From: Pseudovibrio axinellae
Lineage (GTDB): Bacteria; Pseudomonadota; Alphaproteobacteria; Rhizobiales; Stappiaceae
DNA: 64,000 nt
Reading direction: 5' to 3'
Assembly (NCBI RefSeq): GCF_900110875.1
Contig: NZ_FOFM01000007.1
Span: forward strand, 62,001 to 126,000
Shown here: positions 52,810-61,395 of the stretch, in pieces
Layout of the letters: each line of letters begins with the position of its first letter
Numbering within the stretch: the first letter of the stretch is position 1
Made by a program: the position numbers and the translations under genes
Notes under the pieces: model-generated
Told to the model about the DNA's origin: nothing
The model's database searches: none
The model's input: the letters and a program-made list of their open reading frames with translations, nothing else

Positions 52810-53156
52810 CTTTTAATCACCCTCGTGCGCAACCGCACCCAAAACGGCTCTCACACGCGTTACCCTCACCCCTCAGCCCAACTATGCAGCCGCTTGCGCT
52901 CCAAACAGCACAAAACCAATTTAGAAGTTAGCTGTCTTGTGATATACACCCAGCCTTGAATCGAATGCAGCTTTAGGAAAAGGAAGTCGCAAAACACATA
53001 GATAAAGCGGTTCAAGCGGCTCAACAGAATGTCGAAACGCTTTGGCACAAAACTAAGTTATTCAGGGGTGCTAAAAGGGTTTGTCTACGGCACATTATCA
53101 GCTCGTAACAAGCAACAAAATTAACAATATAAATTGACCTTACCAACTTGGTACAC
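52810..53156. other. Intergenic region between pyk and tetR
   Basis: No gene recognised. The last 50 bp are AT-rich and contain the promoter region and operator of the following tetR gene. Confidence 0.45.
53141..53153. promoter_or_regulatory. Palindrome at the tetR start (candidate operator)
   Basis: TACCAA (53141-53146), C, TTGGTA (53148-53153): perfect 6-bp arms, 3 bp before ATG 53157. The position suits autorepression. Confidence 0.5.
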
Positions 53157-53696
53157 ATGAAAACGAACTTTGATAAACGGAAGGCGCTGGGTGTCTTTGC
53201 TCAGTATGGTTTTCGAAAAACATCAGTCGATGACGTTGCAAACGCCGTCGGCCTCTCTCGTCAGTCACTCTACAAAAAGTTTGGCACCAAAGAAGAACTC
53301 TTCCAGACCATCGTTGAAGACTACTCGATTGAGGTTGGTATTCAAGCGCTGGAAACGCTTGAAAAGAAGAAAGACGCCCCAAAATTACGGATCGTCTGTG
53401 CGTTGGAGACGCTCATCGGCCAACATTTAGACCTGATGCACAATTCAGCCCATGGCGCGCAACTGCTTAAACTGGGGGAACAGGTGATGTTATCCGGTGA
53501 TAAAAGCCTTATGCCGCGCGTCCTGCATGAGATTGCAACAGTCATTGCGGAAGGCAACCAAGCGCGGTCCGCTGAACAAGCGGCAGATGAGGCATTTATC
53601 CTCTTTACCCTTGCAAAGGGCCTATTGCTGACAGTAACCAATCATGCAGAATATGATGCAGGCATCAAACGAGCCACTGACAGATTGTTGCATTAA
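53157..53696 (+). CDS. TetR/AcrR family transcriptional regulator
   Basis: Protein of 179 aa. The helix-turn-helix, about residues 5-55 (KRKALGVFAQYGFRKTSVDDVANAVGLSRQSLYKKFGTKEELFQTIV), is a strong TetR match. The C-terminal helical ligand domain follows. ATG 53157 is chosen; TTG 53148 is an alternative lying inside the palindrome 53141-53153. No divergently or co-directionally transcribed target gene is adjacent, so its regulon is probably elsewhere or just itself. Confidence 0.82.
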   Translation: MKTNFDKRKALGVFAQYGFRKTSVDDVANAVGLSRQSLYKKFGTKEELFQTIVEDYSIEVGIQALETLEKKKDAPKLRIVCALETLIGQHLDLMHNSAHGAQLLKLGEQVMLSGDKSLMPRVLHEIATVIAEGNQARSAEQAADEAFILFTLAKGLLLTVTNHAEYDAGIKRATDRLLH

Positions 53697-53722
53697 CGCT
53701 TCCAGAGTTGTGGGCCAGGCTT

Positions 53723-54535
53723 TTAATGGTACTGGCCCCACAGTTCCATACGAAGACTTTTAACGGCGTCCTGAGCATTCTCCAACAACGGATAGATGCC
53801 CAGAACATGCTGAAACACCTCCAGTGCCTTTTTGTTTTTACCGGTTCTTCGAAGGATCATGGCAAAACCGGAGAGCGCTGGATAATGCCGAGGCTCGATG
53901 CGCAACACTTGTTCAATGTCAGCCAACGACCTTCCAAGATCTTCCTTTAAGAAATGCACAGTAGCCCTGCGGTTCCACCCTTCCACATATTCTGGATCAA
54001 GACGGACCACCGCATCCAGCAGGTCAAGTGCAAGGCCGTACTGCTTGCTTTCAACCGCCTCCGCTGAACGCATCATGAGCAAATCCAACGTATGACTTCC
54101 TGATTGCATGAAGAGACTATGGATGCGCCGCGAAATGCCCTGCGCTTTATTCAGCGTATCCGCATCACGAAGCTCCATGAACAGAGCATCAAGCAACTGC
54201 TGGCGCGTATACTGCCGAGCTGGACCATGATGCTGAGGCGTAGGCCGCCCAATCTGTGCAGGGCCGCCTGCAGGGCCGCTCAGAGCGGCGTCAGGGCCTG
54301 TATTGAGCTTAGGGTGGCGATCAGGTAACCCGCGCACTGTGCGCAGGCCTGAATGGCCCGCGCGGTCACCCTTCGCCCCAGAGGCCATTGCCTTCCCTTC
54401 ACCAGTCCCCAGTGACAACATGACAAGAGCAAGCAAAACGACAGCACACGTGCCAGAACGGCGCCAGAGCTTATATACGCTAGAATGTCGTGAAGATGGC
54501 GCTAGACCGGAGAACCCGACTAACGTTGTCTGCAA
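53723..54535 (-). CDS. TPR-containing exported protein
   Basis: About 270 aa if TTG 54535 is used (GGAGC lies 11 nt upstream). The frame-open ATG at 54592 is rejected because it lies in the rpmJ terminator. A signal-like helix (LWRRSGTCAVVLLALVMLSLGTGEGKA) precedes a Gly/Pro-rich linker. TPR units follow: GLALDLLDAVVRLDPEYVEGWNRRATVHFLKEDLGRSLADIEQVLRIEPRHYPALSGFAMILRRTGKNKKALEVFQHVLGIYP. Probably periplasmic; partner unknown. Similar small TPR proteins are common in alphaproteobacteria. Confidence 0.68.
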   Translation of the reverse strand: MQTTLVGFSGLAPSSRHSSVYKLWRRSGTCAVVLLALVMLSLGTGEGKAMASGAKGDRAGHSGLRTVRGLPDRHPKLNTGPDAALSGPAGGPAQIGRPTPQHHGPARQYTRQQLLDALFMELRDADTLNKAQGISRRIHSLFMQSGSHTLDLLMMRSAEAVESKQYGLALDLLDAVVRLDPEYVEGWNRRATVHFLKEDLGRSLADIEQVLRIEPRHYPALSGFAMILRRTGKNKKALEVFQHVLGIYPLLENAQDAVKSLRMELWGQYH

Positions 54536-54577
54536 AGATTCAAAAGCTCCGCATAAGGAGCAAATCGGGCGAGCAAA

Positions 54578-54621
54578 CAAAAAAAACCGCATGGCAAAAG
54601 CATCTCACTTTTGCCATGCGG
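54578..54621 (-). terminator. Terminator of rpmJ
   Basis: CCGCATGGCAAAAG (54587-54600) pairs perfectly over 14 bp with CTTTTGCCATGCGG (54608-54621). The minus strand then runs into eight T. Confidence 0.9.
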
Positions 54622-54682
54622 CTCGCAACTCTTAGAACCAAGGGTTTTTCACGCCAATTTCATAAAAATTAGCGTAGAAAAC

Positions 54683-54808
54683 TTAACCCTGGCGCGCTTT
54701 AAAACGCGGGTTCTTTTTGTTGATGATGTAAACACGGCCCTTGCGACGTACCATCTGGTTATCACGATGGCGGCCCATGAGTGCCTTGAGAGAATTCTTA
54801 ATCTTCAT
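54683..54808 (-). CDS. rpmJ: 50S ribosomal protein L36
   Basis: Ribosomal protein of 41 aa, too short for ordinary ORF calling. Translating the minus strand from ATG 54808 gives [20 protein letters not shown], then [20 protein letters not shown] and a final Gly. This is the alphaproteobacterial L36 sequence type without the CxxC...CxxxH zinc site. GGTAGGA lies just before the ATG, and TATAAT (minus strand, 54833-54838) is a -10 with a short leader. A perfect 14-bp terminator follows. Very basic composition. Confidence 0.93.
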   Translation of the reverse strand: MKIKNSLKALMGRHRDNQMVRRKGRVYIINKKNPRFKARQG

Positions 54809-54869
54809 TATCCTACCCCCAATTTGGGTCAAATTATAGGGATCCTGAAGTACCACGATCCGCCAACGA

Positions 54870-54890
54870 AACGAGGCGCTATGCGCCTCT
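54870..54890 (-). terminator. Probable terminator after tRNA-Val
   Basis: GAGGCGC (54873-54879) pairs with GCGCCTC (54883-54889) around TAT; on the minus strand GTTTCGTT follows. Confidence 0.55.
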
Positions 54891-55012
54891 CAAGTACGGT
54901 TTACTGATCCGGTCCGCGCTGCATTCCCACAGTTGTAAGAAGCGGCGCAGGGCCTGAAATCAGGGCCCGCTCCGCCGGAACAGACATCAAAGATGCTTAA
55001 ACCGGCGAAAAA

Positions 55013-55087
<75 letters not shown>

Positions 55088-55220
55088 GAAACTTTCAAAG
55101 AAGCTCGTCCGTCAGCGCCTAAACGCTGCGGTGGAGTGGCGTATAAGAGGAATTTTGAGAGTGCGCAAGCCCAAATCCGGAATTATGTTCCCTCTTTCCA
55201 CATTCACCCCTAAAAACTTA

Positions 55221-55577
55221 CTAAACGAGCATTTTTTCCACTTCACGAACTAGGTCTTTAAGGTGAAATGGCTTGGAAAGGACCTTCGCGTCCTGTGGTG
55301 CTTTGGAATCAGGGTTAAGGGCAACAGCCGCAAACCCTGTGATAAACATAACCTTTAAATCAGGATCCAGCTGCGTAGCTTTACGAGCCAGCTCAATCCC
55401 GTCCATTTCCGGCATCACAATGTCTGTCAGCAGAAGGGCAAAGGGTTCTTCGCAAATACGCTCGTATGCGCTCTTTCCGTTATCAAAGGAAACTACAGTG
55501 TGCCCAGCCTTCTCAAGTGCCTTGGACAAGAACTGGCGCATGTCATTATCGTCTTCCGCGAGCAGAATTCGAGACAT
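55221..55577 (-). CDS. cpdR: Cell cycle response regulator CpdR
   Basis: Single-domain response regulator of 118 aa with an acidic cluster (D9, D10), phospho-Asp52 in LLTDIVMPEMDG and Lys in VLSKPFHLKDL. In Caulobacter unphosphorylated CpdR sends ClpXP to the cell pole to degrade CtrA, working with RcdA (14.3 kb here). The sequence MSRILLAEDDNDMRQFLSKALEKAGHTVVSFDNGKSAYERI is close to CpdR of rhizobia. The divergent neighbour is an N-formylglutamate amidohydrolase gene, a conserved arrangement. Confidence 0.88.
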   Translation of the reverse strand: MSRILLAEDDNDMRQFLSKALEKAGHTVVSFDNGKSAYERICEEPFALLLTDIVMPEMDGIELARKATQLDPDLKVMFITGFAAVALNPDSKAPQDAKVLSKPFHLKDLVREVEKMLV

Positions 55578-55586
55578 GTTCGACAA

Positions 55587-55939
55587 CCTTAAAACTCCAG
55601 GTGCAGCGATGACGTTCTCCTCACGAGACGCCCCGTAAATAATTTAAATATGTCAGAGGTACCCTCCCCTCGCAATCCGACAGATTCCGAATAACGTACG
55701 CTCTTGGAAACAGGAAACTACTCGGGAACACCTGCCAAAACAATAGGGACAAATGAAACATGGTCAGTTCTAAAGAGACTTATGCGTCAACTGAGGGCCC
55801 AAGGCCACACCGTCTTTACAAATACACAAAAACGGCCACATCTCTTGCCTATTCATAAGCATACCTTCTAATGTCTGGCTCAGGAGAATATCTCCCTCTA
55901 TACTGCGAGTGTCTATGGCGACTGAGGAATAGTAATTCT
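55587..55939. other. Divergent intergenic region between cpdR and N-formylglutamate amidohydrolase
   Basis: About 350 bp holding both promoters. No open frame or stable hairpin stands out. Confidence 0.4.
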
Positions 55940-56875
55940 GTGATAGTTTTCAAAGATCATGACATCAAAGCCATAGCAAACTACAGCGAAACGCTCGAGT
56001 CAGGCGACCAGATACCCGCATTTGAGGTCCTCTCGCCTGATAGACAATCCGTCCCGTTTGTTTTTAACAGCCCACACTCGGGCCGCACATACCTGTCGTC
56101 TTTTTTGCAAACCTCCAGGCTGGATAATACCCAGATCAGGCAGAGTGAAGACGCATTCGTGGACTTGTTGATCAAAGACGCCCAGCAATTGGGTGCGCCT
56201 ATCTTAAAGGCCAACTTTCCACGTGCTTACATAGACGTGAATAGAGAAGCCTACGAGCTCGACCCAAAGATGTTTGAAGGTGCACTGCCCAAGCACATCA
56301 ACTCCCGCTCACTGCGAGTTGCTGGCGGTCTGGGTACAATTGCGCGCATTGTGGGTGAACAGCGCGAGATCTACCGCACTCGCATTCCTGCGGCAGAGGG
56401 CTTGGATCGTATCGAGCAGGTCTATAAACCTTACCACAGCGCTCTGCGCGGTCTTCTTGATGACGTCCAGGAGCAATTTGGGCTGGCAGTCCTCGTTGAC
56501 TGTCACTCAATGCCATCAGCTAACTCAAGTAAACACAATGACCAGAAAGCTGATTTCGTTATTGGCGACCGGTTTGGAACCAGCTGCTCCTCGTGGCTTT
56601 CCTCCTGCACCGTCGGTCTGCTTCAAAACATGGGCTATCATGTAGCACTAAACCGCCCATATGCGGGGGGCTACATTACAGAAAACTACGGAAAGCCAGC
56701 ACGAGGTGTGCACGCCATACAGGTGGAAATCAACCGTTCTCTTTACATGGACGAACACACCCACGAGCCCCACTCCGGCTTCCAGGATCTGCGTCAGGAT
56801 TTAATGGAATTTCTCAGCGCACTGGTCGCAATGGTAAGCGAGAATTTCTCCAAAGAGCTGTTGGCTGCAGAATAA
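55940..56875 (+). CDS. N-formylglutamate amidohydrolase
   Basis: Zn hydrolase family of 311 aa that releases formate from N-formylglutamate, the last histidine-degradation step in one pathway. GTG 55940 is chosen because GAGGAAT precedes it and the preceding frame is not conserved-looking. VPFVFNSPHSGRTY (metal His), DAFVDLLI, PRAYIDVNREAYELDPKMF and VLVDCHSMPS are family motifs. RPYAGGYITENYGKPARGVHAIQVEINRSLYMDE follows. No other histidine-utilisation gene is near; it is beside cpdR, as in relatives. Confidence 0.85.
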   Translation: MIVFKDHDIKAIANYSETLESGDQIPAFEVLSPDRQSVPFVFNSPHSGRTYLSSFLQTSRLDNTQIRQSEDAFVDLLIKDAQQLGAPILKANFPRAYIDVNREAYELDPKMFEGALPKHINSRSLRVAGGLGTIARIVGEQREIYRTRIPAAEGLDRIEQVYKPYHSALRGLLDDVQEQFGLAVLVDCHSMPSANSSKHNDQKADFVIGDRFGTSCSSWLSSCTVGLLQNMGYHVALNRPYAGGYITENYGKPARGVHAIQVEINRSLYMDEHTHEPHSGFQDLRQDLMEFLSALVAMVSENFSKELLAAE

Positions 56876-56899
56876 CCTACAGCTCTAATTTATGCTGCA

Positions 56900-57544
56900 T
56901 CAAAAACCAAGCCAGTAGTCATAAAGTCTCTCAATATCCGAGGAACACAAAAGAGGCATGGCACCTTTCAGGACTTCATCTCTCCAATCCCACCATTTCA
57001 TCTCCAGTAGCATCTGAACCTGCGCTTCAGAAAAGCGGGAGCGCACAACTTTAGCAGGATTACCGGCCACGACGGCATAGGCCGGCACATTCTTCGTTAC
57101 GACCGCACGGCTACCAATCAAAGCACCATGACCGATCTGCACACCCGGCATAATCATTGCTTCTGAGCCAATCCAGACGTCATTGCCAACACGTGTCGAG
57201 CCTGCTGGCTTAAAACCGTCTTTTGCACCTTCAAAAGCAGGCTCATCAAAATAATGAAATGGAAACGTTGTGGCCCACTCAGGACGATGTCCCTGATTAC
57301 CGGCCATCATAAACACTGCTCCTGATCCGATAGAGCAAAACGCGCCGATAATCAGCTTGTCATGAGTTTCTTCATCTGAGCGTAAGTATCGGGCACATTC
57401 ATCAAAGCTGTGGCCGTGATAATAACCAGAATAATAAGAATGCTTTCCAACAATAATGTTGGGATTGGTCACCTGCTCCTGAAGCGGGATGCCCTTAAAC
57501 GGACTCTCAAAAAAATTTGGCACTTCAATCTCCCCTGCCTGCAC
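56900..57544 (-). CDS. Type B chloramphenicol/xenobiotic O-acetyltransferase (CatB-like)
   Basis: Left-handed beta-helix acetyltransferase of 214 aa. The sequence [44 protein letters not shown] is very near type B chloramphenicol acetyltransferases, and the hexapeptide region [22 protein letters not shown] has the catalytic His86. [54 protein letters not shown] follows. Actual resistance is not proven; chromosomal family members may act on other hydroxyl compounds. It is isolated, with no mobile element beside it. The next gene region upstream is a candidate sRNA. Confidence 0.85.
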   Translation of the reverse strand: MQAGEIEVPNFFESPFKGIPLQEQVTNPNIIVGKHSYYSGYYHGHSFDECARYLRSDEETHDKLIIGAFCSIGSGAVFMMAGNQGHRPEWATTFPFHYFDEPAFEGAKDGFKPAGSTRVGNDVWIGSEAMIMPGVQIGHGALIGSRAVVTKNVPAYAVVAGNPAKVVRSRFSEAQVQMLLEMKWWDWRDEVLKGAMPLLCSSDIERLYDYWLGF

Positions 57545-57579
57545 TTCCCTACGACAGAGAACATTAACAACCAGCCAAC

Positions 57580-57610
57580 AAAAAAGGCCGCTCTCACATA
57601 GGAGGCGGCC
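57580..57610 (-). terminator. Terminator of the 57.6-kb sRNA candidate
   Basis: GGCCGC/GCGGCC stem with a 13-nt loop and six T on the minus strand. It lies upstream of the catB-like gene, not downstream of a protein gene, so its client should be an RNA. Confidence 0.75.
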
Positions 57611-57665
57611 CTAGTCTAGGGAGGAATGCCCTTTCGCAAAGGGCGACGCAGACTCTAAAATCTTG
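57580..57665 (-). ncRNA. Candidate minus-strand sRNA with two CCUCC motifs
   Basis: Read on the minus strand: GCCCTTT GCG AAAGGGC (57644-57628), then ATTCCTCCC unpaired, a short CCCTAG/CTAGGG element, and the terminator GGCCGC (57610-57605)/GCGGCC (57591-57586) ending in six T (57585-57580). The terminator loop is CTCCTATGTGAGA. Two anti-Shine-Dalgarno motifs are thus exposed. No protein frame fits. The 5' end is uncertain, perhaps near 57700, where TTGACG elements lie upstream. Confidence 0.55.
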
Positions 57666-57961
57666 CGTTGCAATAAAGCTCGCATCGCGACGCAAAAACG
57701 TCAAGTATTTAACCGCAAAATAGCGTCAATCCTAGACGAATTGGCCAGTTTGTGCTTTGCCGACAACACCCCAATTTTCAGTGGGTCAATTATAGGAATA
57801 ATCAGATTTTGTGCAGCGCATCATAAACATACACGCATCGCTAAAGGCTGCAAAAAACGGATGCGGAAAATATATGTAGCTTCCGCATCTTCCGCATTTG
57901 CACTTTCACAATTCCTGACTATGGTGCGCAAGCGATTGACGCTCCAAACGGATGAACTGAT
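57666..57961. other. Intergenic region upstream of hisN-like gene
   Basis: Contains the probable promoters of the minus-strand sRNA and of the hisN-like gene. The open frame across 57663-57965 lacks protein character. Confidence 0.4.
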
Positions 57962-58753
57962 ATGACCTCCTCAAATCCTGATTACGCTTTCCTTCACAAA
58001 CTCGCAGACGCTGCCGATGCAAAAACCATGCAGCACTTCCGCTCTGGCTATGAAGTAATCAACAAACTGGATGCAGGGTTTGACCCGGTCACCATTGCAG
58101 ACAGGTCCGCTGAAGAAGCAATTCGTGCGATTTTGGAAGTCGAGTGCCCTGATCACGGTATCATTGGCGAGGAATTCGGCATGGTCCGCGAAACAGCGGA
58201 AAATGTCTGGGTGCTCGATCCTGTCGACGGCACACGCTCTTTCATTTGCGGTACGCCATTGTGGGGTACGCTGATCGGCCTCAGAACAAAGGGCAAGGCC
58301 GTGCAAGGGATCATGAGCCAACCCTATAACGGTGAGCGCTTTTGGGGCAATTGCGAAGAAGCGTTCATGAAAGGCCCTCTAGGCGAACGCGCGTTGAAGA
58401 CACGCAGCTGTGCCTCCCTTTCAGAGGCCGTCATCACCACAACAGAGCCTGCCCTTTTCAGTGAAACTGAGCGCCCTCTATGGGATACCATTTGCGACCA
58501 GGCACGCCTCACCCGCTACAGCACAGATTGTTATGGGTATGCCATGCTGGCTGCTGCTGGCTTTGATGCAGTGGTTGAAACTGGCATGAACACCTACGAT
58601 ATCCTTGCCTTGATCCCGATCGTCGAAGGTGCAGGTGGCTTCGTCACAAACTGGACAGGCGGCAACGCAGTTGATGGCGGGCAGGTGCTCGCCACGGGTG
58701 ATAAACGGCTCCATGATGAACTGTTGACCAAACTGGCAACAGCAGCCGTTTAA
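57962..58753 (+). CDS. hisN: Inositol monophosphatase family, histidinol-phosphatase type
   Basis: Protein of 263 aa of the IMPase superfamily. E71 in GIIGEEFG, WVLDPVDGTRSFICGTPLWGTLIGL (metal motif, about 89-113) and the second motif NTYDILALIPIVEGAGG (about 207-224) are all present. The DGTRSF variation and GTPLWGTLIGL are typical of the HisN histidinol-phosphatases of Rhizobiales and actinobacteria, distinct from the SuhB copy at the start of the window. It lies in the hisN-formylglutamate hydrolase-cpdR neighbourhood seen in relatives. The exact substrate is inference. Confidence 0.8.
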   Translation: MTSSNPDYAFLHKLADAADAKTMQHFRSGYEVINKLDAGFDPVTIADRSAEEAIRAILEVECPDHGIIGEEFGMVRETAENVWVLDPVDGTRSFICGTPLWGTLIGLRTKGKAVQGIMSQPYNGERFWGNCEEAFMKGPLGERALKTRSCASLSEAVITTTEPALFSETERPLWDTICDQARLTRYSTDCYGYAMLAAAGFDAVVETGMNTYDILALIPIVEGAGGFVTNWTGGNAVDGGQVLATGDKRLHDELLTKLATAAV

Positions 58754-58866
58754 AGCGTATGAGTGCAGATGCTACTGCGGCTTTCAAATAAGAGGCAGCA
58801 AAACAGAAAAACGAAGCGTGTGTCGCGGTCAATGAGAATGATCGCGGTGCATGCTGAAAAAGCTCG

Positions 58867-59814
58867 TTAATCCACACTGCCGGGAATGAAAGCATCAAAC
58901 GCTGCCCAAAACTGCTCGCGGTAGGGCTCACGCTCCATCATAATTTCGTGCTGAGATCCTCGAATCTCCAGAAAACTCATGCTTGGACAAGACCGACACA
59001 ACTCCTCGGCATCATCCGTAGAAACAATTTGATCCTTCCCTGCCCCGATGACAAGCGAAGGCACCCCGAATTCAAGCTGAAAATCGGGCTCCTTAAATCG
59101 CTCCAAAGCCAGGCCCATCGCACGAAACCAACTCACGGTGGGTGAACCCAACCCCAAATGCGGGGCAGCTTCAAGCATGTCATTCATGCGCTTGAATCTG
59201 TGAGGGTCAGACGTGAGCGTATTACCTTCATAATCGACAGTAATCGCAGCGTTCCCACCAGGGACGAATGCATTCCCCAGCCCCATCCAGACAAGGCTCT
59301 TAGCAAGCGTTCCGGCAAATTTCTTAATCCGATTATCTATGGCGAGGCCAATCAAGGGAGCCGTTAACACCGCACGGTCAATCTTTGTCTTCAGCCGCCT
59401 GTTGGCATGCATCATGACAGCACCACCGGTTGAGTGAGCCAACACGAAATGAGGTCTCGGACAATCAGAAAGCGCCACATTGTCTAGAACGGCATGCAAA
59501 TCCAACGCAAATTCATCAAAGCTTTCAACGTGACCGCGCCGTTCATTCTTCAACAAACGCTCCGAACCACCTTGCCCGCGCAAGTCAAACGTCACAACAT
59601 AAAAGCCCCGCGCGCGCAGCTCCTCAACGACTTCAAAGTATTTCTCAATAAATTCTCTTCGCCCCTGAACGATCGTCACTGTTCCCTTAAGGGGAGAACC
59701 GGTCGGTGCCCAACGGGCCCAGCGAATCTTAACGTTATCTTCCGTTTGAACAAAACCAGACTGAGTACCCTCAGGGGCCTTGTTAAAATTCGTATTGACC
59801 AACACCATCAGCAT
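58867..59814 (-). CDS. Alpha/beta hydrolase (lysophospholipase/monoglyceride-lipase type)
   Basis: Hydrolase of 315 aa. GTVTIVQGRREFIEKYFEVVEELRARGFYVVTFDLRGQGGSERL is the start of the lysophospholipase-like (PldB/YhaK) fold. The nucleophile is in LAHSTGG (GxSxG variant HSTGG), Asp probably in GAGKDQIVS and His in IRGSQHEIMME. It probably acts on lipids in the cytoplasm; no signal sequence is seen. It is convergent with the hisN-like gene. Confidence 0.8.
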   Translation of the reverse strand: MLMVLVNTNFNKAPEGTQSGFVQTEDNVKIRWARWAPTGSPLKGTVTIVQGRREFIEKYFEVVEELRARGFYVVTFDLRGQGGSERLLKNERRGHVESFDEFALDLHAVLDNVALSDCPRPHFVLAHSTGGAVMMHANRRLKTKIDRAVLTAPLIGLAIDNRIKKFAGTLAKSLVWMGLGNAFVPGGNAAITVDYEGNTLTSDPHRFKRMNDMLEAAPHLGLGSPTVSWFRAMGLALERFKEPDFQLEFGVPSLVIGAGKDQIVSTDDAEELCRSCPSMSFLEIRGSQHEIMMEREPYREQFWAAFDAFIPGSVD

Positions 59815-59894
59815 TTGACCCTAGTTCGTTGATAGTTTCTTTGATAACCTCTGCGAGCAACTATATTCAACTGCGCCATCAGGAAGTATCGACT

Positions 59895-60563
59895 ATGGTG
59901 CCCCGCGCCAGCAAGGATTTAATTATGCCAGCGACTCAAGCAGCAGCTGTTGCCCACCAAGTGACCAATCTTGCTCAGCTAGAAGAGTTATATGGTATCC
60001 CGAAACAGACCTCTTTAGATAAAGAAATCTGCTATATTTCAACTCAATATAAAGCCTTTATTGAGGCAGCGCCATTCTTTGCGCTCTCAACAGTATCGCA
60101 TGAAGGCACTGACTGTTCTCCGCGCGGAGACCCGGCCGGTTTTGTGAAAGTCATCGACGGAAAAACCATCGAGTTTCCTGATCGCCGCGGCAACAATCGC
60201 ATCGATAGCCTGCGTAACATCGTGGAGGACCCGCGCGTTTCCCTACTTTTCCTGATTCCTGGAGTTGGAGAGACCATCCGCGTCAACGGAACAGCGACGA
60301 TTTCGACCGACCCAGCTCGCCTTGAAGCACACATAATGGATGGCAAACCACCGAAGTCGATCATCACCGTCACCGTGCAGACCATCTATTTCCAGTGCCA
60401 GAAAGCAATCTTCCGCTCCGCTCTTTGGAACGAAGAAACCAAGGTCGATCGAAAAACACTGCCAACAGCCGGGCAAATGGTACAGTCCCTTTCCAAAGAA
60501 GACTTTGACGGCGACGCCTATGATAAAGCCTACCCTGGACGCATAAAGGAAACCGCCTACTAA
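59895..60563 (+). CDS. Pyridoxamine 5'-phosphate oxidase-fold (FMN-binding) protein
   Basis: Protein of 222 aa from ATG 59895 (CAGGAAG 9 nt upstream); ATG 59925 is possible. A split-barrel FMN-binding domain, about residues 55-200, has PFFALSTVSHEGTDCSPRGDPAGFVKVIDGKTIEFPDRRGNNRIDSLRNIVEDPRVSLLFLIPGVGETIRVNG. This is the MSMEG_1061-like family, named for a mycobacterial protein. Function is unknown; it is probably a cytoplasmic flavin enzyme. It is divergent from the hydrolase. Confidence 0.78.
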   Translation: MVPRASKDLIMPATQAAAVAHQVTNLAQLEELYGIPKQTSLDKEICYISTQYKAFIEAAPFFALSTVSHEGTDCSPRGDPAGFVKVIDGKTIEFPDRRGNNRIDSLRNIVEDPRVSLLFLIPGVGETIRVNGTATISTDPARLEAHIMDGKPPKSIITVTVQTIYFQCQKAIFRSALWNEETKVDRKTLPTAGQMVQSLSKEDFDGDAYDKAYPGRIKETAY

Positions 60564-60684
60564 CGTGAGCAGATTAAAGGCAATCTGCTTGCAAGAAGCA
60601 GCAATTTTCCAATGGCCTGCCCTTACATAAAGGCAGGTCATTACAAAAAGGCTGAGGTTGGAAAGTCACGAGGTCTATCTACTC

Positions 60685-61050
60685 TTAATACCCTAAATAC
60701 CGGTATTTTAGGATCTGGCCGGAATAAGCATCAACAACCAAGCGCGCGCGCTGTTGCCCTCTCCGGCTAGCCTTTACAATATAAACATCACCTCTTCGCT
60801 CGACTTTCTTAAAGGATTTAAAACCCCACGCCCGCAAACGGTTTTTGAGCCGCTTTTTGCTTATTGCACGGTGGTGCCCATGCCCCCAGCGCACCATCTT
60901 TTTGGAATGCACTTGCACCACGTGGGTGCTTAGATTCGACGCATTCACTGAAAGCGCGCTCGCTGCATTTGCAGGGGCTGCAACAGCGCAAACCCCGGCA
61001 ACAACAGCAGCAGCAGCCAGTTTACTAATATTCTTCTTCAGAGCATTCAT
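60685..61050 (-). CDS. Hypothetical secreted PepSY-like protein
   Basis: Protein of 121 aa with a clear Sec signal (MNALKKNISKLAAAAVVAGVCAVAAPANAASA). The mature part is strongly basic. A C-terminal segment (YIVKASRRGQQRARLVVDAYSGQILKYRYLGY) matches the PepSY-like pattern VDxxTGxVL. Function is unknown, probably periplasmic. It is the gene immediately before hsp20 but on the opposite strand. Confidence 0.6.
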   Translation of the reverse strand: MNALKKNISKLAAAAVVAGVCAVAAPANAASALSVNASNLSTHVVQVHSKKMVRWGHGHHRAISKKRLKNRLRAWGFKSFKKVERRGDVYIVKASRRGQQRARLVVDAYSGQILKYRYLGY

Positions 61051-61203
61051 CTATTTTCTCCTTATGTGCCGTCGGTTTGCCCCAGCACAGATAGAAGCTA
61101 ACAAGCCACAGATGTACTGAATCAGAAGAGCTTGTTCAGGTTCTATTAATCTAGAAACCAGCTGAGCCCGACGCAGCAAAAACACCTATTTTCAAAAAAA
61201 GCC

Positions 61204-61232
61204 CTTGAAACTATTTCCCCGCATTCCCATCT
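61204..61232 (+). promoter_or_regulatory. Sigma-32 (RpoH)-type promoter of hsp20
   Basis: CTTGAAA (61204-61210) and CCCATCT (61226-61232), 15 bp apart, match the heat-shock consensus CTTGAAA/CCCCATNT at almost every position. Transcription would start near 61239, giving a leader of about 155 nt. Confidence 0.7.
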
Positions 61233-61351
61233 CAAAATCACAGGCGCCACACAGTGGGTCTGCACCAGCTTAGAACCTTCGCCAAATCTGGGAAGGCACT
61301 GTAAGCAAAAGGAAATTTCATCGTCCGCGCGCTTTGCGGCGACAGGTGAAC

Positions 61352-61390
61352 GTTGCTCAGATGGCCCAAAAGCCACATAATAGAGGACAC
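61352..61390 (+). promoter_or_regulatory. ROSE-type RNA thermometer in hsp20 leader
   Basis: GTTGCTC (61352-61358) pairs with the ribosome binding site GAGGAC (61383-61388), leaving a bulged G. This is the UYGCU/AGGA core that defines ROSE elements: A-U, G-C, bulged G, G-U, A-U. A TGGC/GCCA hairpin (61362-61365/61372-61375) sits in the loop, and a further G/C-rich hairpin lies at about 61323-61343. The distance to the ATG (61396) is right. Upshift in temperature would melt it. Confidence 0.7.
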
Positions 61391-61395
61391 TATAA

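Noticed and set aside
52866..53048. 60-codon minus-strand frame after pyk
   Set aside because: Short, no conserved features; the region looks like plain intergenic sequence.
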